DNA of 35,916 bases, taken from Gamarada debralockiae. Lineage: Eukaryota > Ascomycota > Leotiomycetes > Helotiales > Hyphodiscaceae. This document shows positions 1 to 11,148 of this stretch, one piece after another (positions within the stretch are counted from its first letter, which is position 1; every line of letters starts with the position of its first letter). Both the position numbers and the translations under genes were made by a program. Where the stretch lies: contig NXFV01000198.1 of the NCBI GenBank assembly GCA_002803225.1, forward strand, positions 1 through 35,916. Reading direction: 5' to 3'. Below the pieces are notes generated by a model. That model was not told where the DNA came from, made no database searches, and worked only from the letters and a program-made list of their open reading frames with translations.

Positions 1-46
1 ATTCCATCCGTTAACATTCGCTAACCCCGCGTTTCCACCTCAACCG

Positions 47-1536
47 ATGGCAACTCCAAGATTTACCACAAAGGCCCCCGCCGGCAATGGACCAGAGATG
101 ATGGGCCCAGAATGTGATTTACGGCCCGTGGCAGATATCCAATCCGAACAAACTGCTCAAGGCGAAGAGAAAAAATTTCGCAAGAGCAAGAATGAGCGAG
201 GATGGAGGAAGATTGTACGGAACTTTACACCATCGTAAGCATCAGCTCTCCCAATTCAAGACCTCGTATTCGCTTTCAAATCGGCTCTGAGATCTGATCG
301 CCTTATTCGATTCCTCCAGATGGTTCGCGGTGACGATGGGAACGGGGATTGTCTCCATCCTCCTCCACAATCTCCCCTACAATGGAGACTGGCTGTACTG
401 GATCTCAGTTATCGTGTTCTGCTTGAACGTGGCATTCTTCATTTCTTTCACCTTTATCTCAATCGTCCGGTACACAGTGTTTCCAGAGATATGGTGGGTC
501 ATGATCGGACATCCAGCTCAGTCGCTCTTCCTCGGTACATTCCCCATGGGTCTAGCCACCATCATTAACATGATCGTTTTTGTTTGCGTTCCGGCTTGGG
601 GAGATGGAGCAGTCAAACTCGTACGTATCTCACATCCCATAACTACCAAAATCAAGCCTAAACTCCAGCAGGCATGGGGACTCTGGTGGATCGACGTAGT
701 AATATCACTAGCATGCTGTCTCTACATGCCCTTCGTAATGTACTTTTCCCCCTCAGCTCAAACCCTTCTCCCATCTAACAAATCTCAGGATGTATATACA
801 CACCTCTGAACTCTCAGCAATGACAGCAACCTGGCTTCTCCCAATCGTCTCAACCATCGTTGCCGCCGCGTCGGGCGCCATCGTCGCGTCCGTGCTCCCT
901 AACGACCAACACGCCCTCTGGACCCTGATAATCTCCTATATTCTCTGGGGTACCGGCGTCCCCCTCGCTATGGCCGTATTGGTAATCTACTTCCAACGCC
1001 TTACCTTGCACCATTTGCCGCCCCGCGAAGTCATCGTGTCCGTCTTCCTGCCATTAGGACCACTCGGCCAAGGCGGATTCGGAATCATGGAGTTAGGTAA
1101 AGTCGCCATGGATCTATTCCCCAGAACCGGAACACTTCCACTTGCAAACAATACTGTGAACGCTGGGGAAATTCTTTATGTAGCTGGATGGATGACAGCA
1201 ACGATAATGTGGGGATTTGGCCTGGTGTGGTTATTCTTCGCGGCGGCGAGTATCACGCGATCGAAATTCCCCTTTAATATGGGATGGTGGGGATTTACTT
1301 TCCCTTTGGGGGTGTTCACGACGAGCACGACGCAGATGGCGAAGGAGTTACCGAGCGAGTTCTTTAAGGTTCTGGGTACGATCTTCTCGGTTGCTGTTAC
1401 GCTTCTTTGGATCATGGTGGCGCTGGGCACGTTGAAGAGAGTTTATACGGGGGATATATTCTTTGCGCCTTGTTTGAAGGATTTGGAGGACAAGAAGGAA
1501 CAGGCTGAGAAGAATTGCCCGGCCTCTCCAGCTTAG
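47..1536 (+). CDS. SSU1: SSU1-type sulfite efflux pump (TDT family, SLAC1-like fold)
   Basis: A plasma-membrane exporter of the tellurite-resistance/dicarboxylate transporter family; in yeast the relative Ssu1 expels sulfite. I assemble four exons: 47-234, 320-620, 669-739 and 789-1536, with introns bounded by GTAAGC, GTACGT and GTACTT donors and AG acceptors, giving one uninterrupted frame. The soluble N-terminus (about 62 residues, charged) runs into WFAVTMGTGIVS, the family's first membrane segment. About ten hydrophobic segments follow, with GHPAQSLFLGTFPMG and the conserved GPLGQGGFGI and WWGFTFPLGVF blocks. The C-terminus is a short hydrophilic tail. Length is near the family norm. The third acceptor could be 3 nt later (672) without changing the frame. 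The substrate is inferred from the family; malate or other anions are possible. Confidence 0.9.
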
Positions 1537-1667
1537 ACCAAGGGCCAAAATGTTTTGGGATTTGGATCATTACGGCGTCAGGTTTGGAAAAAGGATTAGA
1601 AAGCCTTGGATTGGGCCCATCGGAATTTACGCATAAATCCTCCATGGCATGGGCCTTAATTAAATAA

Positions 1668-2700
1668 TTACAACTCATCCATCTCGTCCTCGTGCAGATC
1701 GTAATCCTCATATTCCAACCCTCCCACTTTTCCCACGTGCTAGGATCATTCTCATCCCACAACATCTCCCTTTCCCGCGCTTCCCAATACCCGATCCAAT
1801 CCGTGGCCCTCAACACCGCACCCCTCGCAGCTGTTTCGATAGTATTGTCCTGTTTTGGGTCAGGACTCTGACCAAAGGGCCAAATGCGCCGCCTCATACA
1901 GCAACATCGCCTCAGTTCCACCATCGAGAATTATGAACGTCTCGACGTGCTCAATCCAGGAGCCAATTTCAGGCGATGCTGTAACGTTGGCTACGATGTC
2001 AGCTTGCACGGTTTTGTACTTGTGGAAGGGAAGGTCTTACAATTCGTCGTAGTTTTGGAAGACCTATTTTTCGCGCATCAGAAATGGATCGTAGATCCCG
2101 GGAGGTTGAATGTGGTTGACTCACTGCGCATATACTCATGTATCTCCGTGTGTTTCCACAATGAACCAACTATCACGTTGCTGATCTCATCCACAATACT
2201 CTCTCTCTATCCTCTCAACAGCCTCACCCGTCATATTCAGCACCCTCAAGAATCCCGTTGAGTACTCGAATTCGCCCCGATGGTGTGATTATCGAACTCA
2301 AGGTCTTTAGGCCAATCCCTTTTAAACTTGATTTGAAGTCTCGCATCCAAAATCTGTCTAATAACAACCTGGCTCAAAACAGTCCTCGGCCATCCCCCCT
2401 CTCCTCTTCCGTCACATTTGATTATATCCCCAAACAATCTTATTCGCGAGACGTTTCAAAATCCAGATGGTGCCGTACCGATCTAAGTTCATTGAACCAC
2501 GCTGATGATATTGCTTATCGTGTTCATCCCATGTGCTTCTGTGAATGTTGAGGTGATCTAAGACCATCACTGGACCTTGGTCTGTAGAGAGGGCTTTAGC
2601 CGCCATATCGACTCTGCTATGAGGTTGTTCGAGGACTTCGATCTCGGCTAGCACACACGCTTCATCGAAGATATCATCATATTCATTATACACCCGTAGG
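1668..2700 (-). pseudogene. Decayed unidentified gene with acidic C-terminus
   Basis: On the minus strand several coding-like stretches in different frames follow one another: about 2693-2412 (contains IDE-like acidic runs and RLANKIVWGYNQM), 2437-2246, and 1924-1730 (contains WEAREREMLWDENDPSTWEK). The last stretch shifts frame into GLEYEDYDLHEDEMDEL and a stop at 1668-1670. That acidic ending is very protein-like, whereas the reading frame is broken at least three times. I do not recognise the family. It lies tail-to-tail with the sulfite pump gene and next to other relics on the same strand. The left limit is firm; the right limit is approximate. Confidence 0.45.
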
Positions 2701-3113
2701 GTGGGGAGCTAATGGCTGCTGTGCCTGGATTTTCCTATTGATAAGATGACGAGGATTTTAGAAAGCCGTATAAGAACAAAGGGAAGGATCTTCTGGCGAT
2801 GCTGTATCCCAGCACGAGAGCGTACGATGGGAATGCCCATGCACTTACTGCCTGAATATCTGTCATGGCCGGCTTTGGCATTGTTGCAGAGTCGGCCGTG
2901 AGAATACCTTTGGAAGTGTATATCTACTCAATTACTATGATATAAAGCAGAAACACTTATCAGGACATGCAAGAGCTTCAGCATGCAGAGAAAAGTTGAA
3001 GGATAGGCGCGGTTGAAATCCACATCCAATTAAAATTGCACGACCACTTCTCAGCGGCACCACACCCTCCTTCAGGCTTCAAAGATATACCGCTGCCGTG
3101 CCCTTGACATCCA

Positions 3114-3970
3114 TTGCTATGCGATCACTTCAAACTCCGTCATGCTCTTGAGCTTGCTGGCCTAGCTCTCGCCTGCGATTATCTTCTTCGCAAGAGCGAT
3201 TCTTTTCTTCTCAGCAGCAATCCTCTCCCTAGTAGCAGCCTTCTCGAAGACATCGTCCATCGTCGGCATGGATCATACCTTGACCTCGCCCTCCTCGCGC
3301 ATAACGCCAAGCCGATCATTCTTGAGGTCGCAAGTCAACTTCTCCCCATACGAGTCCAACAGTTCATCAATCCTGTTCTCAACCTCCAGTACGTTGCTTC
3401 CGCGTTGATCCTGCATTGTCTTGACCATAAAATCCATATCAAACACGTATATGGCCTCCAGACCTTCCGCACACATATGTCCAAATGAGTCCTTTCCGGT
3501 ATTCCAAACTGAACATGTCATTGCCATGTATTTGAGCCTGTCATCGAATTTGATATGGTTTTCGCATTTCGTATCGATCGAGGCTTGCACTGGTATGGTG
3601 TCTTGTTGTGCTGTACAATCGCAATATTGGCGTCAGGGTTCCAGTATAGGCTCGAGTTATGCTTCCGGATTTCCTTGTAGGAACGTCCTTTGTAGTCGTC
3701 TTCCCACCCCGAATTGCCCTATCCGTCGAGGAGAGCATCGGAACCGTGCTCATTATGGGATTGGAAGACAGCTCGAGATTCGCGGCACGCGTGGTAGAGA
3801 GGATTGCGAGGTGCAGAGCAGGGGGAGGATAGGGGGTGCCGTCGTAGAGCACTTGGGATCTGTGAGCGCAAACGGGATAATTTTGGCTTCATGGAGGACG
3901 GGCACCACAGCTTTTCAAATCATACGCTGGATCTCGGCTGGTAGACGAGGGAATGGGTGGAAAGTCTGGG
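3114..3970 (-). pseudogene. 2EXR-domain protein relic 1
   Basis: 2EXR proteins are a large fungal family of unknown function with an N-terminal F-x-FPxLPxEIRxxIW motif and a HACRESR motif. Here the minus strand reads TFHPFPRLPAEIQRMI then TGA (3915-3917) exactly where the conserved Trp should be, so TGG has become TGA. It continues KAVVPVLHEAKIIPFAL, changes frame, and shows LYHACRESRAVFQSHNE near 3793, a further stop, and SSLYWNPDANIAIVQ. It shifts again into DDRLKYMAMTCSVWNTGKD (near 3550). A Lys/Ala-rich C-terminal piece (MPTMDDVFEKAATRERIAAE) follows near 3268-3157. Domain order and spacing match a complete family member, broken by two or more frameshifts and at least three stops. Boundaries are approximate. 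Confidence 0.75.
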
Positions 3971-4368
3971 AGCCAATTGGTCAGCTATCCTTGCTGATTG
4001 AACGGGGTTGAGGTTGAAAGTTTGAAGCTCAGGGTTTGAGGAAAACCGAACGCGTTGATGACGCGACAATTTTTGGCATCACGTGCCTTCGTGCACTCCT
4101 AATACTTTTGAAAATACGGGGAATTAAGTCGCATGTATTCGGGTGTTCTTCTGATATAGAAATTAAACCGTTGTACAGAATACAAGTTGACCATCCTGAC
4201 GGGAATCCCTCCACAGCCGCGGCCACCCCTTCTCAACCACTCCCATCGCTTCCCTCACCACTTCTGGCCATTACCCTCCTCTTCTACTCATCTATCCTGG
4301 CACAGTTCGAAGCAGTAGCAGCTTGTCTTGCGGCAATCTCCACGTGTACTGTACATCATTCATATTCT

Positions 4369-4650
4369 TCACAACAACCACCCCCACCCTTCGCCCCGCA
4401 TACCCGCGAGCTCATCGTTCTCATTTTCGAGGGTCACTTGCTCGCTCCGCTCCTCCAGAAGATCCTTTACCATACCATTGATACCATCGTTGCTATACCT
4501 ATCTTTCAGAAACGATATCGTCCAGTAATCCACATCTAGCAGGACAAATATGATCTTTACACCATTCGCTCGTATCTTCGGCCATCAGTCCGTCCCTTGT
4601 ATCCAGACCTTGGAATCCATCGCAATGTATTTAAGCTTCTTGTAAGGCTC
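4369..4650 (-). pseudogene. 2EXR-domain protein relic 2 (C-terminal half)
   Basis: The minus strand reads EPYKKLKYIAMDSKVWIQG, a TGA, then WPKIRANGVKIIFVLLD and a Glu-rich tail ending at a stop (4369-4371). This parallels the RLKYMAMTCSVWNTGKDSFG and YVFDMDF segments of the neighbouring relic at 3114-3970, so the two are probably decayed tandem paralogues. No N-terminal FPxLPxEI block could be found upstream (to about 4800), so this copy is truncated or too eroded to read. Function unknown. Confidence 0.55.
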
Positions 4651-5215
4651 CTAGGGCACACTTCGAGAGGCAATCGAGAGAAAGGGTAGATGGTCGGACT
4701 TTAGGTCAATTGATTGGGCATCATTGTTGTTGATTCTGCTGATAGATTTCGTATTTGGAAGTTTGTTAGAATTTCATCAGAGGCGCGTCTTTAACGCTAC
4801 AAGATGTGCCTGAAAGTGCTCGCTGCGCAAACGGAAACAGTGCGGTGAAAATTTATTTCTTCCTTTCCTTCAGTTGCCATCCTCTGACGTGCAGAGCAGG
4901 AGCCTCGTCAGTAAGTGTATGCAATGAGTTTTAGGCAGAGCTCAGTAGCAGTGTCTCGAACTGCTCCTCTACCTCCAGTCAGCACTCCTGTCTCCTGCAC
5001 TCCAGTCCCAGCAACAAAGATGACAAATATCGCAGGGAGATGGGTGTCTACGATTATTTCCCCTACGGTTGTGAGCCTTGTTCTTACGGACTCATTCCTC
5101 GCAATCTCATTCATGGCTTCACCTGCACGGGCGCCCTCAAAACTCATCACCGGCCTTCAAATTGTCAATCAAAACCTCACGCCCTGCCCTCCCCTTCCAG
5201 GTTCAGCAGGGGACG

Positions 5216-5738
5216 ATGACCATCGCAACGGACGAGGCATGTCGGGGAAACGGAATACCAACAGCTCGAGATTCATACGGTGTTTTACTACGGCAATCAG
5301 TCAAGATTCAACAAGAGAAGTCATGTCCCGAACGAATTACCCTCCACAAACTAAGTTGTAGAGTTGTATGCAGCCAAAATAGCTTTGGATTTCACCGATT
5401 TCGTCATGGCTGGAGGTACTTCTGTGGTCCTAGCCAGCAGCCGTAGGACACTTTACGTAGAATCAATGGTCTTCATCATGACCGACTCCTCATATGTCGT
5501 CCGATGCATGACGAAGCACATTCTGCAATGGAAGCGCAATGGTTGGAGAAATTATAACGGACAAGTTATTGCTAATCAGGAGTTGTTCAAGGAATTGGAC
5601 GAGAAAATGACCTACCTTGAATCATGCGGCATAGAGGTCCGCGTCTGGCTTGTGCGGAGAGAGCACGCCAACCGTTTGGCGAACGAGGCGCTGGATCAGG
5701 CAGTGTCTACGCTAGCATACAGCGAATCGGTCCTCTGA
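5216..5738 (+). pseudogene. RNase H1-like domain relic
   Basis: Ribonuclease H-fold protein of the fungal type. Visible motifs in order: MTIATDEACRGNG (strand 1 with the first catalytic Asp) at 5216; a one-base frame change near 5305; a TAA at 5352-5354 where the family has a Gln after Thr-Asn; VVELYAAKIAL with the catalytic Glu; VFIMTDSSYVVRCM with the second Asp; HILQWKRNGWRN; then RREHANRLANEAL. Family members normally carry an extra N-x-x-A-D just before the LAN; here several residues including the last catalytic Asp are missing. The stop, the frameshift and the lost residue together argue for a pseudogene. A further coding-like stretch in another frame (about 5740-5907, with GYRVIIREFDGRMDGEEG) may be its old C-terminus. 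Confidence 0.7.
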
Positions 5739-5909
5739 GGAACGATGCACTCGCAACCCCTCCATCCTCCTACGGTAACGGAGTTTCTCCCAGGGTACCG
5801 AGTGATTATCCGGGAATTCGATGGACGGATGGATGGCGAAGAGGGCACTCCTTCATATAATGAGTCAATCTTGGAAATGGCCAAAGAAATAATCGAAGCC
5901 AAACGCTGA

Positions 5910-6744
5910 GAAGCAGAAGCACCCAGTCTTCAAGTTGACTTTCGGGGATATTTAAGGTAGTTAATGGTTGGATTTTGAGGTTTGCTGGAGCTGGAGCATG
6001 GACTTCGGACCTGTTGCCGTTGTTGAGTTGACGGGAGCTGAGATAGCTTTGAAATTAGCACGCACATGTCCAACAGATCTAGGTATGGAATGGGCCACTT
6101 GATATTGCATCTCGATGGGAAAACATGGCTTGCTGTAGGTACCTGAACATTTTATTGTAGTCCCGAATCGGAGTAATTTGAAATCAAAAGCTGACGATTC
6201 CAGGCGAATGAACTGTTCTCTTTCCCCGCATCTATCGCGGCTTCATTTTGATTACTGAACACTTGAGATTTCAAAGCAATTTTACAAAATTGCTGTTGAT
6301 TAGTATTCAATTATACCCAAAACACCACAACCATAGCAGTTGCTGATTAGTCTCTCACGCCCTGCATATTCCATCTCTATGGCAAGAAATGCAGGAGTAT
6401 GATTCGCCAACTCTCGGGTTCGCTCTCGCCACCATCCATTTTTATCATCTTCAGCACTTTAGCCGTTGAACATCGGGAAACCTTTAGCAATTTGCCCAAT
6501 CGGAATGACTGCGCAGGAAAGTATTATTTCTGAGCGTAGTTGTTGATTAGAAAACATCTCTGTTCATACGATGATTTGCTGGTTGAAGACGTCGTAGCTG
6601 TTGGTCCCGGCAGTCCGAGAATCTTGCCGGCCGGAGCTGATATTCAAATCATGCCCGCTGTTGAAGTATATAAAGTCCCAGTCTCCACTTTTTGGAACTG
6701 ATTCTCCCTCCATCAATCGTTCCATTAAACTCTAACAAACTATC
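5910..6744. other. Intergenic, NmrA gene upstream region
   Basis: No coding-like frame found. It contains the likely core promoter of the downstream NmrA-like gene; nothing else recognisable. Confidence 0.5.
6667..6674 (+). promoter_or_regulatory. TATA box of NmrA-like gene
   Basis: TATATAAA lies 71 bp upstream of the ATG at 6745, a normal distance for a fungal core promoter with a short 5' leader. Confidence 0.5.
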
Positions 6745-7869
6745 ATGGCCCAATCACAACAAACTGTCCTCGTCATTGGCGGCACTGGAGCTCAGGGAGT
6801 GCCCGTCATTCAGTGTAAGTCCTCAAGCAATAAGCTGAATATATGCTAACGTAACTACAGCACTCACTCAAGACGGCAAATATGCTGTTCGATGCATGAC
6901 TAGAAGCCTCGAAACAGCTGAGGCAAAAGCTCTCGAGGCACTTCCCCACGTGACACTTTTCAAGGGAGATTGCTACAACGAAGCAGATCTCCAGAAGGCT
7001 TTCGAAGGTGTTCAGCTTGCTTTTGCAAACACTAATGGGTTTGCAATTGGTGAGAAGGCTGAAATCTACTGGGGAATCCGAATGTATGAACTTGCTCGAC
7101 AACATGGCTTAAAGCACTTTGTATGGGGTGGGGTGGATTACGGCTCGAAGCTTGGTGGCTTTGCCAAGAAGTATCGTTGCGGCCACTTGGATGGGAAGAA
7201 CAAGGTGACAGGTGGGTTCCGATTAATTTGTTTCCAGAACTTATGCTGACATTGAATGCAGAGTATCTAAAATCTCAACCCACGACTCCCATGGCTTGGT
7301 CCGTACTGTCAAGCTGTCCCTACATTGAAATGCTTCAAGGAGGCGGGGGTTGGAACCCGAAGAAAGACGCAACCGGGACTTGGGTTTTCACCGTCCCACT
7401 TGGAAATGGAGCAGCTCCAATGATCCACTTGGAAGACCTTGGTAAGTATGCTCGCTGGATCTTCGACAACCCATCTGAGTCCAGCGGCAAGAATCTCGAA
7501 GTCGCAACCTGCCACGTGAGCTTGAAAAGTCTGGTCGACACTTTCCAGCGAGTCACCGGCGAGCCTGCTAAGGCCCTCTATTTGACCCCAGAGGAATACT
7601 TCCAGGGCGGCTATCATAGCATGGATCCGAACTTCAAGCTCGCTCACGGAACGGACAGATCGGACAGCACTATCATGACTGCTGCTGAGAACTTCACTGG
7701 CTTCTTCTACGTCTGGAGAGACAATCTTGCAACGAGAGACTATGAGTTGCTGGATAAGATATTGCCTGAAAGGGTCAAGACTTTGGAGGAATGGATGAGG
7801 AAGTCCAAATACAACCCTGGAGAGCGCAAGCCGTTGTTGGTTGATGCGAAGAGAGGCAGCTTCCGATGA
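6745..7869 (+). CDS. NmrA-like NAD(P)-binding protein
   Basis: Atypical short-chain dehydrogenase of the NmrA family. Members bind NAD(P) without always catalysing a reaction and act as redox sensors or as isoflavone-reductase-like enzymes. Exons 6745-6814, 6861-7211 and 7262-7869 join in frame to 342 residues; introns are 46 and 50 bp, and the first has a TGCTAAC branch site. Residues 8-18 (VLVIGGTGAQG) form the Rossmann glycine motif. VRCMTRS follows strand 2, and GVQLAFANTNGF and KHFVWGGVDYGS are typical family segments. The usual SDR Tyr-Lys pair is not evident, as in NmrA proteins. It is transcribed in the same direction as the next gene but has its own promoter. The substrate cannot be told. 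Confidence 0.9.
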
Positions 7870-8661
7870 GCACAACATCGACGAACAGTTGGTCTTGGAC
7901 ACATCAGACATTAGACTTGAATTAGTTTCCGCAATTCAATATTTGATGTTTTTAGTCTTGTTTTTGACTAAACTACTCCCTGAGCAAGTGCGCAGAAATG
8001 CCATTCCCATACCTCGCAGACGAGAAGTACGGTCTGGACCGGATGGGCCTCCAATGCATGACCTGTTCTGCGTCAAACCTAAATCGGTGTTCCAATTTCC
8101 CTTTGCAATGCAGCCGCGCGTAAAGAGTATACAAGGTTATCTCGGCGACTCGACACTTCCCGGTCCGAGGTCAAAACGTGGAGGCGGACACCGGCGATTT
8201 GGGGTTACTGAGCACTCATCTATCGCTCTCTGCGATCAACTTTACTTGTATTTCCAAGGCCGCATGTCTCATCGCCATACTCAATAATAGTTGCAAAAGC
8301 TGCTCAGAGGCCTGAAAGTCGAGATGATGAAGTCATGTGACAAAGACTCAGAAAGTTTGTCGTATTCGATCCGAATCCGAGCTCGTCTTGTTTCACTCAA
8401 CTACGCCATGAAGCGGGCGAGACATTATGCAAGCCTTCAATGAGGCTAACGATCCAAAGGTTCGGAGACGGTAATGAAGCTATCCGAAAATTTGTTCGCA
8501 GCCCGGAGCTGGACGACAATGTATAAATCCCATGATGGTCTCTCATATTCTTCTTCATTCTCATCATTCTCAACTATTTATCGCAGACTTCAATCCAGAA
8601 CAATTTCTTAAAACTTACCAGTTTACCTTCAAGTATCTCGTCCAACTAAGAACAACTCAAA
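7870..8661. other. Intergenic
   Basis: No convincing coding frame on either strand. It holds the NmrA 3' region and the promoter of the next gene (TATA at 8522). Confidence 0.5.
8522..8528 (+). promoter_or_regulatory. TATA box of small barrel-protein gene
   Basis: TATAAAT about 135 bp before the ATG at 8662; the leader between them is pyrimidine/A-rich, as usual in fungal promoters. Confidence 0.45.
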
Positions 8662-9376
8662 ATGCCTTTCCTCTCACTTATCATCCCCCAAATCCCAGTC
8701 GACTCGAAGGACGACTTCCTCGCAGCATGGCCAACCGTCGCGGCAGCAATGAAAGCCCAACCAACAGTGTTAGGCGTATCCGCCGGTCCAATCGTCGCCG
8801 CGGATGGACAAGCAGTCACTGATTTCCAATTCCTGCAATGCCTTGGTACGTCCCATCCCTGCACAGATACCTCAGCCTAACACTCCCCAGCATTCGCAAC
8901 ACTTGACGACCAAGCCTCGTTCTTCGCCAGCGACCTCGTCCAGGGCAGCATCGCGAAATACGAAGCCAAAGCCGCTGGTCCCGCTATCACCGCACTTTTT
9001 GAAGTGCAAGACTTCCCGAGTGATCCTAAGCCAAAGGATTATACTCAGTTTTCAAGAATTACGATGAGTGATGAGAGTAAGGCACCTGAAATCAGGGAAG
9101 CGTGGATGACGCTCATGACCGAGTTGGGGAAGGACACGTGGGGCGGTGTGAGTGTGGGTGAGGGGGAGAAGGTGGGACTGGGATTGATTGCGTGGGATAG
9201 TTTGGAGGTGAGTTGATCCTATTTTGGGAAATGGGGGGAATGAGACCTTGCTGATGATGGTGGTATTTTAGGAAGCAGGGAAGGCTATGAGTGATCCGAA
9301 GGCTGCTGCTGCTAAGAAGCAGTGGGAGAGCCTTGGGGCAGTGAAGAATGTAATGGTCAAGATGCAGACTTATTAG
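8662..9376 (+). CDS. Small protein, probably a dimeric alpha/beta barrel (ABM-like)
   Basis: Three exons (8662-8845, 8891-9207, 9272-9376) give 201 residues with no signal peptide or membrane segment. The start context (caaaATGcct) is good. The pattern PFLSLIIPQIP, then a helix with FLAAWPTVAAAM, then PTVLGVSAGPIVA and VTDFQFLQCLAF resembles the beta-alpha-beta halves of antibiotic-biosynthesis-monooxygenase and stress-responsive barrel proteins. A second half has ALFEVQDFP and VGLGLIAWDSLE. No catalytic residues are assignable, so the fold is a guess from the strand/helix pattern and the function is unknown. The third exon is short (34 codons) but continues the helix cleanly. Confidence 0.75.
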
Positions 9377-9978
9377 ATCTCTAGTCATGTAATATTGAGT
9401 GTTGCAAGGAAGATTCTACATATCTGCTAGGACAAGAATAGGACAACCACTGCAATTAGGTCCCGGAATTTTAATGTTGTTTCTCCTTATTGAGTCTCAT
9501 AGAGGGATTTTTTCAAACATTGGGGTCTTCGAAAGCTTCGAAACCGAAGTCCATAGGTGTCACGTGTCACTCTTTAATTTGGTATTCCCTTTGCAGGCCC
9601 AGAAAATCGCGTGCCTAGAGTGGACAAGGAAAATAGGACGCGTGAAGGCTTTATTGAAGATCTTAGGAACACCGATGAGTCGCTTAGGTTGGCTGTTCTT
9701 ATTACCAGGCTGTTTATTAGCTAGTAACACACGACCTGTAAAATTTAATTGGTTGAGCGTATGCGACACCGAATAACCGGCCACCAATCAACATAAGGCT
9801 GAATCCTGTACGATGCGGCCAAAGTCCTCTAAATCAAATCCTTGTTTAACAGGGTCGAATTGCGGCCGCCAACTATTTAATAAGTGGGCAGGCCCCCCGA
9901 GAATATTATCCGGGAATCTCTCAAGTTTACGTTCATTCCTTCTCTATTCCAGTTTCTGTAAAATATTTCACATTAGTC
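9377..9978. other. Intergenic
   Basis: Nothing coding-like; AT-balanced sequence between the small barrel-protein gene and the SDR relic. Confidence 0.45.
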
Positions 9979-10815
9979 ATGAAGCAGAAGTCTGTACTCA
10001 TCACTGGATGCAGCGCCGGCGGTATTAGTGATGCTCTTATCGGGGAATTTCACAGCAAAGGCTAGCTTATGTTTGCGACGGCTCGAAATTTGAAGAAAGT
10101 TCAACATTTGGAGGGGCTTGGGTGCGAGATCATTGAGCTGGATGTTACCAATGAGGAGAAGATCAAGATTGCGGTCGAAAAAGTTGCAAAGACGACGAAT
10201 AGAATACTGGATATGTTAATTAACAATGCTGGAATCAGTATAGCTACCGCTCATTTACTGCCCCACCTCGACGCCTTGTAGGATCCTTCGTACTGACGGT
10301 ATCACAGCATACGCCGCTACTATTCTCGACACAAATATCGATGATGTGAAGAAGATGTGTGATATCAACCTTTTTGGCCTTCTGTCAGTGACGCAACACT
10401 TCGCACCGCTTCTTCTCAAAACCAAGGGAACGATCGTCAACATTGGATCCATCGCAGCCATTTATGGCTGGTCCGTATTCAAGTTTATATAGTGGCTCAA
10501 AGATTAGTACTGAGTATTTGAGTCATACTACGAGGCAAGAAATGGAGCCGCTTGGCTTGAAGGTGGTGCATGTATGCCGGCATCTCCCAGTTCCTCCCCT
10601 GCGAACGAAAGAAAAGGAGGTCGCTGATGGAGTGTGACAGGTCACCACTGGTCTCGTAGCAACACATGTCCACGAAAACTGCCCTGTTGTGCTGCCAGAA
10701 ACATCGCTTTACTTCCCCATCAAGAAGAAGGCGGAAGCTCTAATGGATAGAGCTGACAAATAGGCGGGGAAGGACTTCGTAGGTGTCACTTTGAAGATAG
10801 TGGTGCTTATTAGGA
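9979..10815 (+). pseudogene. Short-chain dehydrogenase relic (AYR1/17-beta-HSD-like)
   Basis: Classical SDR order is visible: KSVLITGCSAGGI (cofactor glycine motif) from ATG 9979, FATARNLKKV, LDVTNEE, MLINNAGI, then ILDTNIDDVKKMCDINLFGLLSVTQ, GTIVNIGSIAA (catalytic Ser), SSLYSGSK (catalytic Tyr and Lys), and TGLVATHVHEN. The frame is broken by TAG at 10063-10065, a disordered stretch at 10240-10310 between NNAG and the next block, a one-base shift just before GPYSSLYSGSK, and a TAG near 10760 after MDRADK. An intron (about 10571-10640, GTATGC to GACAG) seems intact. The motif order and TGCSAGGI resemble fungal 1-acyl-DHAP reductase and 17-beta-HSD-like enzymes. All catalytic residues survive, so decay is recent. 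Confidence 0.75.
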
Positions 10816-11148
10816 GGTTAGTATAATCAGTACATTTGCTGTGTGCTTCAAAATTCGGACATAAAAGGTGTTGACTCCTCGAGTAATTTGGCAATATATC
10901 CAGAGGATATCAATAACTATTAATGAAATCAGTGGAGACCAAAAGTGCAGAAAATACAGCTAGGGTACCCAAGAAAACGGCATGTCTAAATGACTGAAGA
11001 TCGTTTCCTTGTCCATGAATTGCCTTGGGAGAATTGTGAGGGCGAGGGAGTTGAAGAAGAGGAGAGAGCAGGGGATTCAAACCGCGAAAGGGACCAATCA
11101 ATTACTCTTGTCATTCTTCAAAGACTTTTCACCTCGTCATTTGTTTGC

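Noticed and set aside
7309..7911. A 200-codon minus-strand frame
   Set aside because: It lies opposite the third exon of the NmrA-like gene and only reflects that gene's codon usage.
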